Source: Streptomyces sp. SAI-135
Lineage (GTDB): Bacteria > Actinomycetota > Actinomycetes > Streptomycetales > Streptomycetaceae
Length of the DNA stretch: 64,000 nucleotides
Reading direction: 5' to 3'
NCBI RefSeq assembly: GCF_029893805.1
Contig: NZ_JARXYP010000002.1
Coordinates: forward strand, 1 to 64,000
The notes under the pieces are model-generated. The model saw only the letters and a program-made list of their open reading frames with translations, ran no database searches and had not been told where the DNA came from. Both the position numbers and the translations under genes were made by a program. Positions 8,943 through 17,561 of this stretch are shown here, piece after piece (within the stretch, counting starts at the first letter, position 1; each line of letters opens with the position of its first letter).

Positions 8943-9449
8943 TCAGTGGTGATGGCCACTGCCGTGGTGATGGCCACCGTCACGGTGGTGGCCCCCGCCC
9001 CAGGAGGCGTCGTCGATGAAGCGGCCGTGGTCGTTGCGCAGGGTGGCGGTGTCGGAGTAGTTGTCCCACACGTAGTTGCGGCGGTCCATGTACAGGTCGC
9101 TGTCGCTGTCGCGGCCCTCGCCGGTGTGGATCCGGACCGTGGCGCGGCCCTCCAGGCGGTAGCCGTCGAAGGTGTAGGTGTGGCCGTCCTCATCCTGCAG
9201 AGTCCAGCCGTCGAGGTTGACCGTGCGGCGGCTGGTGTTGGTGAGCTCCACCCACTCCTTGTTCAGCGAACGCCGCGAGCGGTCGTCACGGCCGGGCGAG
9301 TCGTACTGCACCGCGCTGATCTCCACCCTCGCCCGCTCAGGCCGGGCGTGATCGGCGGCAGACGCCGGCAGCGCCACCGCCCCGACGATCGCGGCGGCCG
9401 CGAGCGCGGCAGCGGACAGACAACGGGCAGTCACCGTGGAAGAAGACAC
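8943..9449 (-). CDS. Secreted lamin-tail-domain (LTD) protein with His-rich C-terminus
   Basis: The 168-residue product starts at a GTG with a strong GGGGG ribosome site. An N-terminal signal peptide is clear (residues 1-31, ...LAAAAIVGAVALPASA). It is followed by a lamin-tail-like beta sandwich: RVEISAVQYDSP, KEWVELTNTSRRTVNLDGWTLQDEDGHTYTFDGY, then TVRIHTGEG and a segment RRNYVWDNYSDTATLRND. The last 17 residues are a histidine/glycine/aspartate tail (GGGHHRDGGHHHGSGHHH region) that should bind metal ions. LTD proteins occur on secreted actinomycete proteins and nucleases; here it stands alone without a catalytic domain. Role unknown, possibly metal or surface binding. Confidence 0.8.
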   Translation of the reverse strand: MSSSTVTARCLSAAALAAAAIVGAVALPASAADHARPERARVEISAVQYDSPGRDDRSRRSLNKEWVELTNTSRRTVNLDGWTLQDEDGHTYTFDGYRLEGRATVRIHTGEGRDSDSDLYMDRRNYVWDNYSDTATLRNDHGRFIDDASWGGGHHRDGGHHHGSGHHH

Positions 9450-9950
9450 AAAGCCCCCAGGCTGTACGGGCACCCGCCCGTTCCCGGCCCTCGGGCCGTG
9501 GTTACGGGGTGGTGCAGTGTGCGGGTGGCGGCCGGTCGGCCGCACATCCACACCATGGCTCTCGTGTGCAGACCGTGAACGCCATATGCGCACTCCATTA
9601 CGCTTCGCCCATATTGCTGTGACTGTTGGATGTGTCGTCCATCTATGCGGCGAACACACCAAGTTGACGCCCCACCAGACCCGCGGCCGGTGTGCGCTTT
9701 GGCCGACGGACCTCCCCTCGCCAGAACACGCCACCCCACCCCGTACCGGGCCGTCACTCGAAAGTGCGTAACAGATGCCGGTACGTCCAGGGCGGTTGGT
9801 CAGGCGCGGCACGGGTGCAGTTGTGCTGGTCGGAGAAGACGATGAGCCGCCGATGACGCCGTCGGCGTGACATCCCGCCACAGCCGCAACCACACACGGC
9901 CGTCCGGGGCTCTCCCCCTGCACATCCACCCGCTGCTGAAGGAGACCGAC
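9450..9950. other. Gene-free stretch between two divergent small genes
   Basis: No supportable gene. It should hold divergent promoters for the secreted LTD gene on the left and the small gene on the right. No good -35/-10 pair could be assigned with confidence. Confidence 0.5.
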
Positions 9951-10259
9951 GTGAGCATCACCCTTGACCACCACACGCCGCACGCCTTCGTCGACCCCTA
10001 CGCCGCCGACCCGGCGGAAAGCGCCTGGCCCCCGGCTGCCGGGCAGGACACGGACTTCCTGCTGCCGCCGCCCAACCCCGCCGAGCGCCTCAGCATCCTC
10101 ATCGCCCCCCGCGACCAGCGCCGCCTGGCCCTGCACGCCGCGCTCACTGCCGCCGGCATCCCCCCGCGGCCCGAAGACCGAGACGCCATCGACCAGCTCA
10201 GTGCCCTGCCCTCCAGCATCAACACCACCCTGCAACGCTGGCTGAACCACACCGCATGA
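9951..10259 (+). CDS. Small hypothetical protein
   Basis: A 102-residue protein starting at GTG 9951 behind AAGGAG (9939-9944). The middle carries PAERLSILIAPRDQRRLALHAALTAAGIPPRPEDRDAIDQLSALPSSINTTLQRWLNHTA, which looks like a small helical domain with a conserved-looking end (DRDAIDQLSALP...LQRWL). No secretion or metal motif. An earlier in-frame ATG at 9867 has no ribosome site. Function unknown; the style is that of plasmid-borne Streptomyces small proteins. Confidence 0.6.
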   Translation: MSITLDHHTPHAFVDPYAADPAESAWPPAAGQDTDFLLPPPNPAERLSILIAPRDQRRLALHAALTAAGIPPRPEDRDAIDQLSALPSSINTTLQRWLNHTA

Positions 10260-10382
10260 AACGGACGCCAGCAGGTATCAGGGGCAGCCCGGCGGCGAAG
10301 ACCGCGAGCGCCTCCTCGTTCATCTCCGGGACAGAGCCACCGGGCCGGTCGTCGAGTTCGGCGAGGGCCGGGGGGTGCGGAC

Positions 10383-10913
10383 TTAGGACGCGGCCAATCC
10401 CCGAACCATCCGGCGGAGCGCCTCCTTGTCGGCCCCGCTGATTCTGCCCACCTTCTCAGCGTTCCGGATGGCGAAGAACGTGGGCACGCTTCCGATTTGG
10501 GCCTCGGCGGTCAATTCCTCGTTTTCGTCGATGTCGACGGACAGGAACGCGACGGCCTCATACTGCGTCGACAGGCGCTCGAATTCGGGCGTCATGACAC
10601 TGCAAGGCATGCACCAGTTGGCCGTGAACATGGCGATGACTCTCGGCTCCGAGTGGACCAGCTCGGCGAACTGCTCGGTGCTGGTCACCTCGATAACCGC
10701 CCCACCGACACGTGCGACGGGAGCTTCGATGCCTGCCTGCTGCGCCGCCCCGGCTGTCGCTTCCTGGATTGCGGGGCGGGATGCGGCCGGTGACGCGCTG
10801 GCATACGGGGCAGCGGCGAGCGCCACGCCCAGGACGACGGCGGCGAGCCGGCACAGCCGGCGCCAGCGGGGCAGTGCCGGGCGAGGGACGGGAGTGTGCG
10901 TGTTGGTGTTCAC
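10383..10913 (-). CDS. Secreted thioredoxin-domain protein
   Basis: The 176-residue product begins with a basic n-region and a hydrophobic signal peptide (WRRLCRLAAVVLGVALAAAPYASASPA). The thioredoxin fold follows with the redox motif ANWCMPCSVM (WCxPC type) near residue 106 and the cis-Pro loop GSVPTFF about 45 residues later, both as in active thioredoxins. It should act outside the membrane as a disulfide oxidoreductase. GTG 10913 is chosen because it starts just ahead of the signal peptide; more upstream starts would bury it. It neighbours small genes with no clear link. Confidence 0.85.
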   Translation of the reverse strand: MNTNTHTPVPRPALPRWRRLCRLAAVVLGVALAAAPYASASPAASRPAIQEATAGAAQQAGIEAPVARVGGAVIEVTSTEQFAELVHSEPRVIAMFTANWCMPCSVMTPEFERLSTQYEAVAFLSVDIDENEELTAEAQIGSVPTFFAIRNAEKVGRISGADKEALRRMVRGLAAS

Positions 10914-11141
10914 GTGGCCAACGCGTACCCGTTCACCTGGAACGACGCGGGGCGAACCGCGCTGCGCCACCCGTATGGGCGGGCCGTGATTCGCCTCGAC
11001 AGCCCAAAGCCCGGGGAAAGCGCCCAGCTCCCGACACTCAGCGCGCAGATCGCGTCCGAGGACTCGCTCGGCTGCCCCCTGCCGACGGTGCCGCGCGCCG
11101 TCCAGCACGGCGTCGCACGACGCCTCTGCCGGTCCGGCAGG

Positions 11142-11438
11142 TCAGTCCTCGTCCGGAGCGGAGCCCACCCATGCCACGGACTGCCCTTCGGGGGTGGTCC
11201 CCAGGTGGGGGTACTCCGCTTGGTGCCCGGCGTCCAGGACGCAGATCCTCCCCCACCTGCCATGTTTGCCCGGACACGATCGGCTCAGAACGTCGAGGTC
11301 GGCGTCTTGGACCGCGCGGTCGTACCGCTCCTGGAAGCGCCGGAGCATCGGGCTGAGCTCCCGCGCCAGAGAGGCCTCCAGCTCCTCGATCTCCTCCTTG
11401 AGTCGCTGAACCTCGGGGTCCGACATCACGTCGTTCAT
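11142..11438 (-). CDS. Small hypothetical protein, coiled coil plus Cys-containing tail
   Basis: A 98-residue protein starting MNDVMSDPEV. Residues 5-45 form a probable coiled coil (QRLKEEIEELEASLARELSPMLRRFQERYDRAV). The tail has SCPGKHGRWGRICVLDAGHQAEYPHLG with two Cys and two His that could hold one metal ion. The upstream in-frame codons are not convincing, so the ATG at 11438 is used. Same direction as the two genes to its right. Function unknown. Confidence 0.55.
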   Translation of the reverse strand: MNDVMSDPEVQRLKEEIEELEASLARELSPMLRRFQERYDRAVQDADLDVLSRSCPGKHGRWGRICVLDAGHQAEYPHLGTTPEGQSVAWVGSAPDED

Positions 11439-11577
11439 AGCCGTCTCGGTCTCCCATGCACGGCGCTGCCGGACGAGCTTCTCCCGGCCCTGTACCCCTG
11501 CGTCCGCCACTATGTCCTCTCCCTCGTCCCGCCTGCCGCTGCGTTCGCGGTGGGCGGTTCGGCTGCTTTGTGTGCTG

Positions 11578-12150
11578 CTACCGGACTTCGACAGAGTACG
11601 AGCCGTCGGGGAACTCCCAGCCGTCGGTGCCTTCGCCGATGTCCTCGACGATGACATCGTCGATGAAATGGTCCTCGAACTCGTCGTCGGTGAGTTCGCC
11701 GGCGAGCCAGAGAGCCTCGATGGCGTCCCAGTTGCCCCGGCTGCCGTCGATGCGCAGGGGTGCGGCGTCGACGGTGCCGCGGGTGCGTTCGTCGTCGCCA
11801 GTTTTGACGACGCCGCTGATCTCGTACTGGCCCCGCTTGATGTGGCGAGGGATGGGGTCGGCGGGGACGATGGCGACGTTCTCGTAGGCGGTGTGGATGA
11901 GGTCGCGGTAGTTGCGGCGGATGTTGTATTCGGCGTCGGACAGCCAGTTGATGAGGGTCTTGGTCGTGACGTTCAGGCCGGCGTCGGCGAGGGCCTGCTG
12001 GCCGCGGTGGGTCGCGGTGAGCTGGGAGAGCTGGGCGTGCCAGTGCTTGGCGTTGTAGGTGGACAGGCGGTGGCGTGGGGTGACCTGGGAGTGCAGGAGG
12101 TCGTTGAGGGCGGCGCCGAGGGATCCTCCGCGGCCGGTGGGTCCTGCCAT
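11578..12150 (-). CDS. HTH DNA-binding protein, possible telomere terminal-protein-like partner
   Basis: A 190-residue basic-to-acidic protein. A helix-turn-helix-like stretch, GQQALADAGLNVTTKTLINWLSDAEYNIRRNYRDLIHTAYENVA, spans about residues 50-95. The C-terminal third is acidic (ELTDDEFEDHFIDDVIVEDIGE). Its ATG overlaps the stop of the large upstream gene by one base, so the two are translationally coupled. In linear Streptomyces replicons a gene for a large telomere-associated protein (Tap or Tac) is followed by one for a small HTH-containing terminal protein (Tpg about 185 residues). The size, order and HTH position match that pattern, but sequence identity to Tpg is not evident by eye. 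A plain transcription regulator is the alternative. Confidence 0.5.
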   Translation of the reverse strand: MAGPTGRGGSLGAALNDLLHSQVTPRHRLSTYNAKHWHAQLSQLTATHRGQQALADAGLNVTTKTLINWLSDAEYNIRRNYRDLIHTAYENVAIVPADPIPRHIKRGQYEISGVVKTGDDERTRGTVDAAPLRIDGSRGNWDAIEALWLAGELTDDEFEDHFIDDVIVEDIGEGTDGWEFPDGSYSVEVR

Positions 12151-14720
12151 CAGTCGTCACCTTCGAGGATGGTCTGGCCGGCCTGGACGAACTTGGCTTT
12201 GACTTCGCCGAAGCCGGTCCCGATCCGGTAGGTGGACGGCGGGGTGTCGGGCGGGGTCCAGAAGATGGCCTGGTCGACGTTGCGCAGGGCGACGAGTTGG
12301 TGGCCTTCCTGGACGGCTTTGAAGGCGCCGGCCCAGTGCCGGACGGAGGCTTCGGCGACCATGCTCATGCGCCAGTCGGGCCGCCAGAACGGGGAGCGCT
12401 GGGAGGGGCGCTTGGGCCACAGCAAACGCAGGGCGATGGACAGGCGGGTCTTGTACGCCTTGTAGGGGTCGCCTCCGACCTGGACGAGCTCGGTGCGTGC
12501 TTTGCGGGTGGCCTCGTAGAACGGCTTGAACAGGGATTCGTTGGCCTTGCCGGTCCAGGAGTCGTGGATGGTGGGCATGGCGTCGAGGTGGTTGTCCCGG
12601 ACGAGTCGCACGAGCTGCTTGATGTGGGGGGTGGTGACCCAGACCCGGCCGTCCTCGTCGGGGCGGGTGATGATCCGTCCCAGGGGGTGCGGCATGTCGG
12701 TGCGATTCCACTGCGGGATGTCGATGAGGTAGATACCGGCGGTCGTCTTGTCGAAGGCGTCGAGGGGGCCGGTGTGCAGGAGTTTGTTCGGGGCGAGGGG
12801 GACGGCCGAACAGGCGGAGGGGAAACTACCGTTGCGGTCGATCAGGCACAGCACACCCTCGCCGAACGAGGCGGGCACGTCGATCTGGTCGCGCCGCACG
12901 CGCTTGCCGTTGGCTCGGATGTGGGGAACGCGGGTGATGGTGATGTCGGGGTGGGCCCAGCGGGGCTCGCCGTCCATGTGTTCGCTGATCAGTGGCCACG
13001 GGCCGCTGTCGCGTTCGGCGGCCCGGATGACGGGGATCGGGTGCATCTTCGAGCGGCCGACCGAGTCCTTGAGGATCTTCAGGGCGGGGAAGATGTGGTT
13101 CTCGGGCTCGTCCTCCTCGTCGCCCGGCTGCAGGCCGTCCTCGCTGTCGTCGTCCTCGTCCTCCGCCCCGTCGGCCTGCGCCTGTCCGCTCTGCGCCGGG
13201 GCGTGCACACCGGAAGCGGCGACGGCAGGAGTCAACTGGCCGGTGTCGGTGGTGGTGTCGGCGGAGGCGGGCGTGGCGTAGGGCTGCAGCGCGTTAGCGA
13301 GTCGGTGCCCCTCGGGGGTGTCCGGCCACTGGGAGACCGTGGCGGCGGCCTGGAGCAGCAACGGCAGGATCTCCTCGAGCGCGTACTGGTTGCCGGCCGC
13401 GGCGGCGGTCCGCCATGCCGCGAGTTCGTGGGTGAGGGCGGCGGGGATCCCATGGTGGCCGCCGGAGGTGTAGGGAAGGGCGGCTCCGGCCAGCTCCCGT
13501 GCGGCTGTGGCGCCGGCGGTCGCCGCGGGCCCCGGGCCTGCCGGGCTGTCGGCGCGGTCCGCGGGCGCGGCGGCGTCGAGGAAGCGGGCGTGGACCAGGT
13601 CGGGCTGCAGGTACGCGGAGCCGATCGTGCCGAAGTCGCGCTCCGCGACGGTCACCTGGACCAGGGCCGGGTCGCCGGTCGGGGTGAGGGTCAGCGTGAC
13701 GTCGGCGTCCAGCAGGGCCAGGAGTGCGGGATCGTCGCTGTCCACGATGGCGAGCACCGGCACGTGCAGCGTGCGCGCGAGCGTCGCCAGGACCTGGGAG
13801 GCGTCCGGGAGCCGGTCGCCGGACAGGGGCAGGCGGGCGCTGGCCGCGGCTTGCAGGCGGTCTACGACCACAAGGGCCAGGTTTTCCATGTGCGGGGCCG
13901 TGTCCCTGATGTCCTCGGCCGTCAGGTCGCTGCCGTCATCGATCATCAGGAGGTCGCCCGCCTGGACCAGCTGTTGGGCGACCTGCTGTTCGTGCTCGGT
14001 GAGGCGGCCCTGCTTCAGACGTGCGTATTCACCGCTGGCCTCGGCGGCGATGATCCGGCGGAAGATGTCGTCCCGGTTCAGCCCGGAGGCCGCGTACAGG
14101 ACCTTGGCGCGGTCGACGAGTGCCGCCTTGCGCGCGGCGGCCAGCCCCAGCAGGCTCCCGCCGACACTCGGGCGCGCCGCCACGAGCGTCAGCTTGCCCC
14201 GCTGCAGACCGCCCGTTGCAGCGTCCAGGCCCGGCAGCCCGAAGGTGGGGCCGCCGACGGGGACGTCGGTGAGGACGGAGGCGCTGGCGTCGCCGAGTGT
14301 GGCGAGCCTGCGCAACATATTGCCGCGGTTCTGGTTGCCTTGGCTGTTCACCGCACCTCCTGCGGTCGCCACGCCGGGCTGCGCGGCCGGGTCAGATGAG
14401 AGGGCATCAGGAGAGGGGTCGGCAGGGAGCAGGACCGCGACCGGCGTGCTGTTCCGCATGAGCACCTGGGGCTGGCCCTTCGCCGCCAGCGTGACGAGGT
14501 CGCCGAAATCCCTCTGCGCCGCGCTCAGCACATGGGCCGGGAAGGCATCGATCGCGCGGGCTGCCGGGAACCGGTCAAGCGGCGCGAGGAGAGCGCGCAC
14601 CCTGTGCTTGGTGATCACAGTGGTGCGCCCCTCCTCTTCGGCGAGCTTCACCAACGCGTACAGCGTGTTCCGCGCCGTGGTCGCGTTGACCGCGCGCTCT
14701 TCCTGCGACGAGTGACTCAC
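12150..14720 (-). CDS. Phd-like / RecA-DnaB-like ATPase / polymerase-like fusion protein
   Basis: An 856-residue multidomain protein. Residues about 9-100 hold two tandem Phd/YefM-antitoxin-like segments (VNATTARNTLYALVKLAEEE... and VLSAAQRDFGDLVTLAAKG...PVAVLLPAD). Residues about 150-380 look like a RecA/DnaB ATPase core (FGLPGLDAATGGLQRGKLTLVAARPSVGG, LALVVVDRLQ), though the Walker A loop RPSVGGS lacks the usual GKT/S lysine. After an acidic linker (about 480-560) the C-terminal third has VLCLIDRNGSFPSA, YKTRLSIALRLLW and LRNVDQAIFW, spaced like motifs A, B and C of family B DNA polymerases. This C-terminal type is found in telomere-associated proteins of Streptomyces. GTG 14720 follows GGGAGG. 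Function is inferred: DNA end or plasmid replication. Confidence 0.6.
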   Translation of the reverse strand: MSHSSQEERAVNATTARNTLYALVKLAEEEGRTTVITKHRVRALLAPLDRFPAARAIDAFPAHVLSAAQRDFGDLVTLAAKGQPQVLMRNSTPVAVLLPADPSPDALSSDPAAQPGVATAGGAVNSQGNQNRGNMLRRLATLGDASASVLTDVPVGGPTFGLPGLDAATGGLQRGKLTLVAARPSVGGSLLGLAAARKAALVDRAKVLYAASGLNRDDIFRRIIAAEASGEYARLKQGRLTEHEQQVAQQLVQAGDLLMIDDGSDLTAEDIRDTAPHMENLALVVVDRLQAAASARLPLSGDRLPDASQVLATLARTLHVPVLAIVDSDDPALLALLDADVTLTLTPTGDPALVQVTVAERDFGTIGSAYLQPDLVHARFLDAAAPADRADSPAGPGPAATAGATAARELAGAALPYTSGGHHGIPAALTHELAAWRTAAAAGNQYALEEILPLLLQAAATVSQWPDTPEGHRLANALQPYATPASADTTTDTGQLTPAVAASGVHAPAQSGQAQADGAEDEDDDSEDGLQPGDEEDEPENHIFPALKILKDSVGRSKMHPIPVIRAAERDSGPWPLISEHMDGEPRWAHPDITITRVPHIRANGKRVRRDQIDVPASFGEGVLCLIDRNGSFPSACSAVPLAPNKLLHTGPLDAFDKTTAGIYLIDIPQWNRTDMPHPLGRIITRPDEDGRVWVTTPHIKQLVRLVRDNHLDAMPTIHDSWTGKANESLFKPFYEATRKARTELVQVGGDPYKAYKTRLSIALRLLWPKRPSQRSPFWRPDWRMSMVAEASVRHWAGAFKAVQEGHQLVALRNVDQAIFWTPPDTPPSTYRIGTGFGEVKAKFVQAGQTILEGDD

Positions 14721-14922
14721 TCACCCTCCCCTGGCATTCACCTACTCACCATCATAGCCGAGCACACCCACTTAGCCGAACAACTCACCAAGATTATGCA
14801 ATGACTTCACTCATTATTGGTGACTTGATGCCGCGTGGAGGGCGAATCGATCAGCGCTATCGGGACGGCATGGAGGACCAGATCGGCTCCCCGCCTAGAA
14901 GGGCCGTGTGCGGGGGCCCTGC

Positions 14923-15612
14923 CTACAACGGGCGCCCGTCGCAGTCGACGTAGCCGTCCCCGGCGGGGTGGGGCTGGACGCAGTCGGCATGCGCTGCGTC
15001 GTGGTCGTCCTCGTCGGGCTCGCCGTGCAGGGCCAGGAAGGCGCCGGCGTGCGCGGCGGCCTCGGTCCGGCTCCCGTACGGTTCCTCGCCCTGGCCGATG
15101 GTGCCGTCCCCGCCGGTGGCGGCCCATGCGAACCCGGCAGCGTCGGGGAGTTGGACGATCTCGGCGACTCCGCCCGCGAGGCTGAGCTGGAACGGCTCCG
15201 CTTTGTCGGTGAGGTCGGTGGGCCTGCGTACGGCTCCGGGCCAGCGCAGGCGCGCGGCCTGCTTGGTGATGCCGCCCCAGGCGGCCCCGAGGTGGCCGTA
15301 GTTGGCCCCGATGCCGCCGGCCGCTCGGGCTGTACGGTCGGCCAGCTTCTTGACGATGCCGTCGACCATGTGCAGCGCATAGAGGTACGCCAGCTGCCAG
15401 TCGGGGGAGGCGAGAACTGCGTCGGGGACGTCCTGGCCGTTGACGCGGTAGGCGCTCTCACGAGCGGAGATCGCAACGGCCAGGGCGTGCGCAGCATCCG
15501 CCACATCGTCTTCCAGCTGCAGGACTTCGTCGTCTGTGGGTGCCCGGTAGGCCGGGTCCCGCATGGTCATGATGTCGGCCCAGAAGTTGGGGTCATCCAA
15601 AGTCGGTTCCAT
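14923..15612 (-). CDS. Hypothetical plasmid-type protein
   Basis: A 229-residue protein starting MEPTLDDPNFWADIMTMRDP. The centre is helical (ALAVAISARESAYRVNGQDVPDAVLASPDWQLAYLYALHMVDGIVKKLADR) and includes AAWGGITKQAARLRWPGAV, a motif seen in proteins of actinomycete plasmids and ICEs; the C-terminal end is acidic. No catalytic motif is recognised. Two tandem palindromes cover its ribosome site and upstream region, so expression is under repressor control. Function unknown. Confidence 0.65.
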   Translation of the reverse strand: MEPTLDDPNFWADIMTMRDPAYRAPTDDEVLQLEDDVADAAHALAVAISARESAYRVNGQDVPDAVLASPDWQLAYLYALHMVDGIVKKLADRTARAAGGIGANYGHLGAAWGGITKQAARLRWPGAVRRPTDLTDKAEPFQLSLAGGVAEIVQLPDAAGFAWAATGGDGTIGQGEEPYGSRTEAAAHAGAFLALHGEPDEDDHDAAHADCVQPHPAGDGYVDCDGRPL

Positions 15613-15613
15613 G

Positions 15614-15659
15614 CGACAAGCATCCTTGTCGACCGTTCACGCGACAAGTGAGCTTGTCG
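15614..15659. promoter_or_regulatory. Two tandem palindromes CGACAAG-N4-CTTGTCG overlapping the ribosome site
   Basis: Positions 15614-15631 (CGACAAGCATCCTTGTCG) and 15642-15659 (CGACAAGTGAGCTTGTCG) are perfect 7-bp inverted repeats with 4-bp loops, 28 bp apart. The first begins two bases from the ATG of the leftward gene at 15612 and contains its AAGGAT ribosome site. A dimeric repressor bound here would block initiation directly. The regulator is not identified in the window. Confidence 0.8.
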
Positions 15660-15823
15660 ATTTGGCTGAAAGGAGCCCCTGGCTGACCTGGTCCGAAGTT
15701 CTGGTCCGGGCACAGTGAGGAAGTCGCTCAACTGCCCCTAAGTAGCACCACTGTTCGGGCGCGTAACGGACGGGCGCACGCGCCCGACAGAACAAGTCGA
15801 CCGCACCGCAAGCGACACAGCTT

Positions 15824-15952
15824 GATGCGCACCTCAGACCGTACGAGGCGGCCGACGGCGGCGACCCCCGGTGCCAGAACAGGTGAAGCTGCCCCAGAAG
15901 CCGGCCGCGGTCGGCCCGGGCTGCCACCAGGTCCGCCAGTTTGCCGGCGTCG
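15824..15952. repeat. 129-bp dispersed repeat, copy 1 (remnant of a coding sequence)
   Basis: This segment is repeated at 30842-30970 without gaps and with most differences in the first half; the stretch from about 15881 to 15952 is nearly identical. On the minus strand it reads GKLADLVAARADRGRLLGQLHLFW followed by Ser/Ala-rich sequence, preceded by SALDVRALRILEHLLEAARRFGTEVRVQAI, which looks like the C-terminal half of a small protein. Both copies lack a good start. The surrounding 15660-16388 region has no intact gene. Confidence 0.7.
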
Positions 15953-16388
15953 CTGAAGCACGGCCCCGCCCAGCCGTCGGGAGCGGCGATGGCTTGCACA
16001 CGGACCTCGGTCCCAAAACGCCGGGCGGCCTCCAACAGGTGCTCCAGGATGCGGAGCGCCCGGACATCGAGCGCACTTATGTACGCTCACCAGGTCCGTG
16101 AAGCCTGGTTGAACTGAGCGACGGACTGGAGGAGTTGCCGCCGCTGCTACAAGGAGGCCGGGGACGTGGAGGCCGCAGCAGCGGTGACCTCCAACAGTCA
16201 CCGTACGGGTTGGGATGCCGATGAGTTCTACCGTGCGGCCCTGGGACACCTGGCCTTCGCCATGCCTGGCCGCCACCACACCCCGGAACGGTCCCAAGAA
16301 TGCGAGCGGGCGGCTAGTGATGACGCGTTCAGCGACAGCACGGCCGGTGTTCGCGCCGGGCCGCCGCGCCCACCGGACGTGCCTGGGG

Positions 16389-17069
16389 TCAGCCGCTCGC
16401 GCGGAGGATGCCGTCGTCCACCAGGGCCGTGGCGAGCTCCAGTTTCTCGGGACTGCTCAGGGGGCCCGGCAGTTCGCGTAGGTAGAAAGCGCCGGTGCGG
16501 GCGATGAACTCCAAGGCCTCGGCGGCGACTTCGTTGACGCTGATCAAGGTTTCGCCGTTGGGGGCGATCAGATGGAAGCCGTCTTCATCCGGACGGACGC
16601 GTTGACGCCCGGCCTGTTCGTTCACCAGGCGGCGCCGCGAGGTCAGCGTCCTGCCGTCGTACCAGACGTCGGGCAGGGCCTCGCCGAAACGACTCTCGTA
16701 CTGCTCCTTGAACTCGTGGAAGGGCGCCGGCAGGCGCTCCATCTCGGGGTCACCGGCGGGCGCGTTGCTCGGTGCGTGGTGGACGTAGCGGCCGAAGAAC
16801 CTCTCGCAGTACTTCTGGTACTCCACGGTGAACAGGATGAACTGGTGCCACGCTTCGTCGACGCGCAGCGAGTGCATCTGCCAGGCCCGGTCGGGGTGCT
16901 CGTGCACCATCACGAAGTAACGCTTAACCTCCCGGAACAGGAGCTCCGCCTCCTCGGCGAAGTCGACGATCTGCTCCTTGAGGAGCTTCTCGATCAAATA
17001 CGGGGCCCGGAAGTCGACGGCCGCGGACCAGTCTGCCGTCCGCGGGCCCAGCGTCATCGTCATCGCCAT
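16389..17069 (-). CDS. Hypothetical protein of the glycine-rich-domain-protein (GRDP) type
   Basis: A 226-residue protein. The segment FAEEAELLFREVKRYFVMVHEHPDRAWQMHSLRVDEAWHQFILFTVEYQKYCERFFGRYVHHAP (about residues 37-100) matches the helical domain with conserved DEAWH-x-F-I and C-x-x-F-x-G-x-x-x-HH that occurs in GRDP/DUF1399-like proteins. The conserved His and Asp/Glu residues could form a metal site. The C-terminal 60 residues end in a helical DNA-binding-like or lipoyl-like fold (SVNEVAAEALEFIARTG). The gene is 9 bases from the Cys-rich protein gene, so the two are cotranscribed and probably act together. Function unknown. Confidence 0.6.
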   Translation of the reverse strand: MAMTMTLGPRTADWSAAVDFRAPYLIEKLLKEQIVDFAEEAELLFREVKRYFVMVHEHPDRAWQMHSLRVDEAWHQFILFTVEYQKYCERFFGRYVHHAPSNAPAGDPEMERLPAPFHEFKEQYESRFGEALPDVWYDGRTLTSRRRLVNEQAGRQRVRPDEDGFHLIAPNGETLISVNEVAAEALEFIARTGAFYLRELPGPLSSPEKLELATALVDDGILRASG

Positions 17070-17078
17070 CGTGCTCGC

Positions 17079-17561
17079 CTAGTCCATCCGAGGCGAGGGC
17101 GCGACCTGCACGATCTGCGCATGGCAGGGCGGCGACGAGCAGTTGCCGCAAGGCGAGTGGCAGGTGCTGCACGGCGAGTGGCAGTCGTCCGCCGCAAACT
17201 CCATGCGCTGTGCCCGCCGGGTGATGCGCAGGCGCCCTTCCGACACCGGGGAAGTGGGGGCACCGTGGACGTCGGTGACGTTCTCCTGCCGGCGCCGGAC
17301 AATGGTGGCATCCGTACTCACCCAGAGCACGGACCCACCGAACGGGAGTACCTGCGTGGGGGCTTCTTCGGCGTGGAGGACGCTGGCCCTCGGGATCTCG
17401 ATGTAGTGCGAGAGGTCGTAGAGGCTCGGGTACAGCAGGATGCGGTCGTCGGCGTTGCCCGGTCCGACGTAGCCGAAGAACACCTTGGAGTTGGTCCCGC
17501 GTGCCCGGAGCGTACGGAGCAGCGGATGTGCGGTTACGGCGACGTCGCCCTTGGCAGCCAT
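17079..17561 (-). CDS. Protein with Cys-rich C-terminal tail, RiPP precursor or metal-binding candidate
   Basis: A 160-residue protein. The N-terminal 100 residues form an ordinary-looking domain (NSKVFFGYVGPGNADDRILLYPSLYDLSHYIEIPRASVLHAEE, then VLPFGGSVLWVSTDATIV). The tail has six Cys in a short repetitive run, C-HSP-C-ST-C-HSP-C-GN-C-SSPP-C, at about residues 126-147. GAAGGAAG sits 2 or 5 bases before the two adjacent ATG codons; 17561 is used for spacing. The preceding gene is a methyltransferase and the next a GRDP-like protein. The tail could be a modified peptide core, a disulfide or metal-binding region. Not recognised as a known family. Confidence 0.6.
   Translation of the reverse strand: MAAKGDVAVTAHPLLRTLRARGTNSKVFFGYVGPGNADDRILLYPSLYDLSHYIEIPRASVLHAEEAPTQVLPFGGSVLWVSTDATIVRRRQENVTDVHGAPTSPVSEGRLRITRRAQRMEFAADDCHSPCSTCHSPCGNCSSPPCHAQIVQVAPSPRMD

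Noticed and set aside
12297..14399. 700-residue plus-strand open frame opposite the Phd-RecA-polymerase-like gene
   Set aside because: Antisense shadow; Gly/Val/Arg-rich with no family features.
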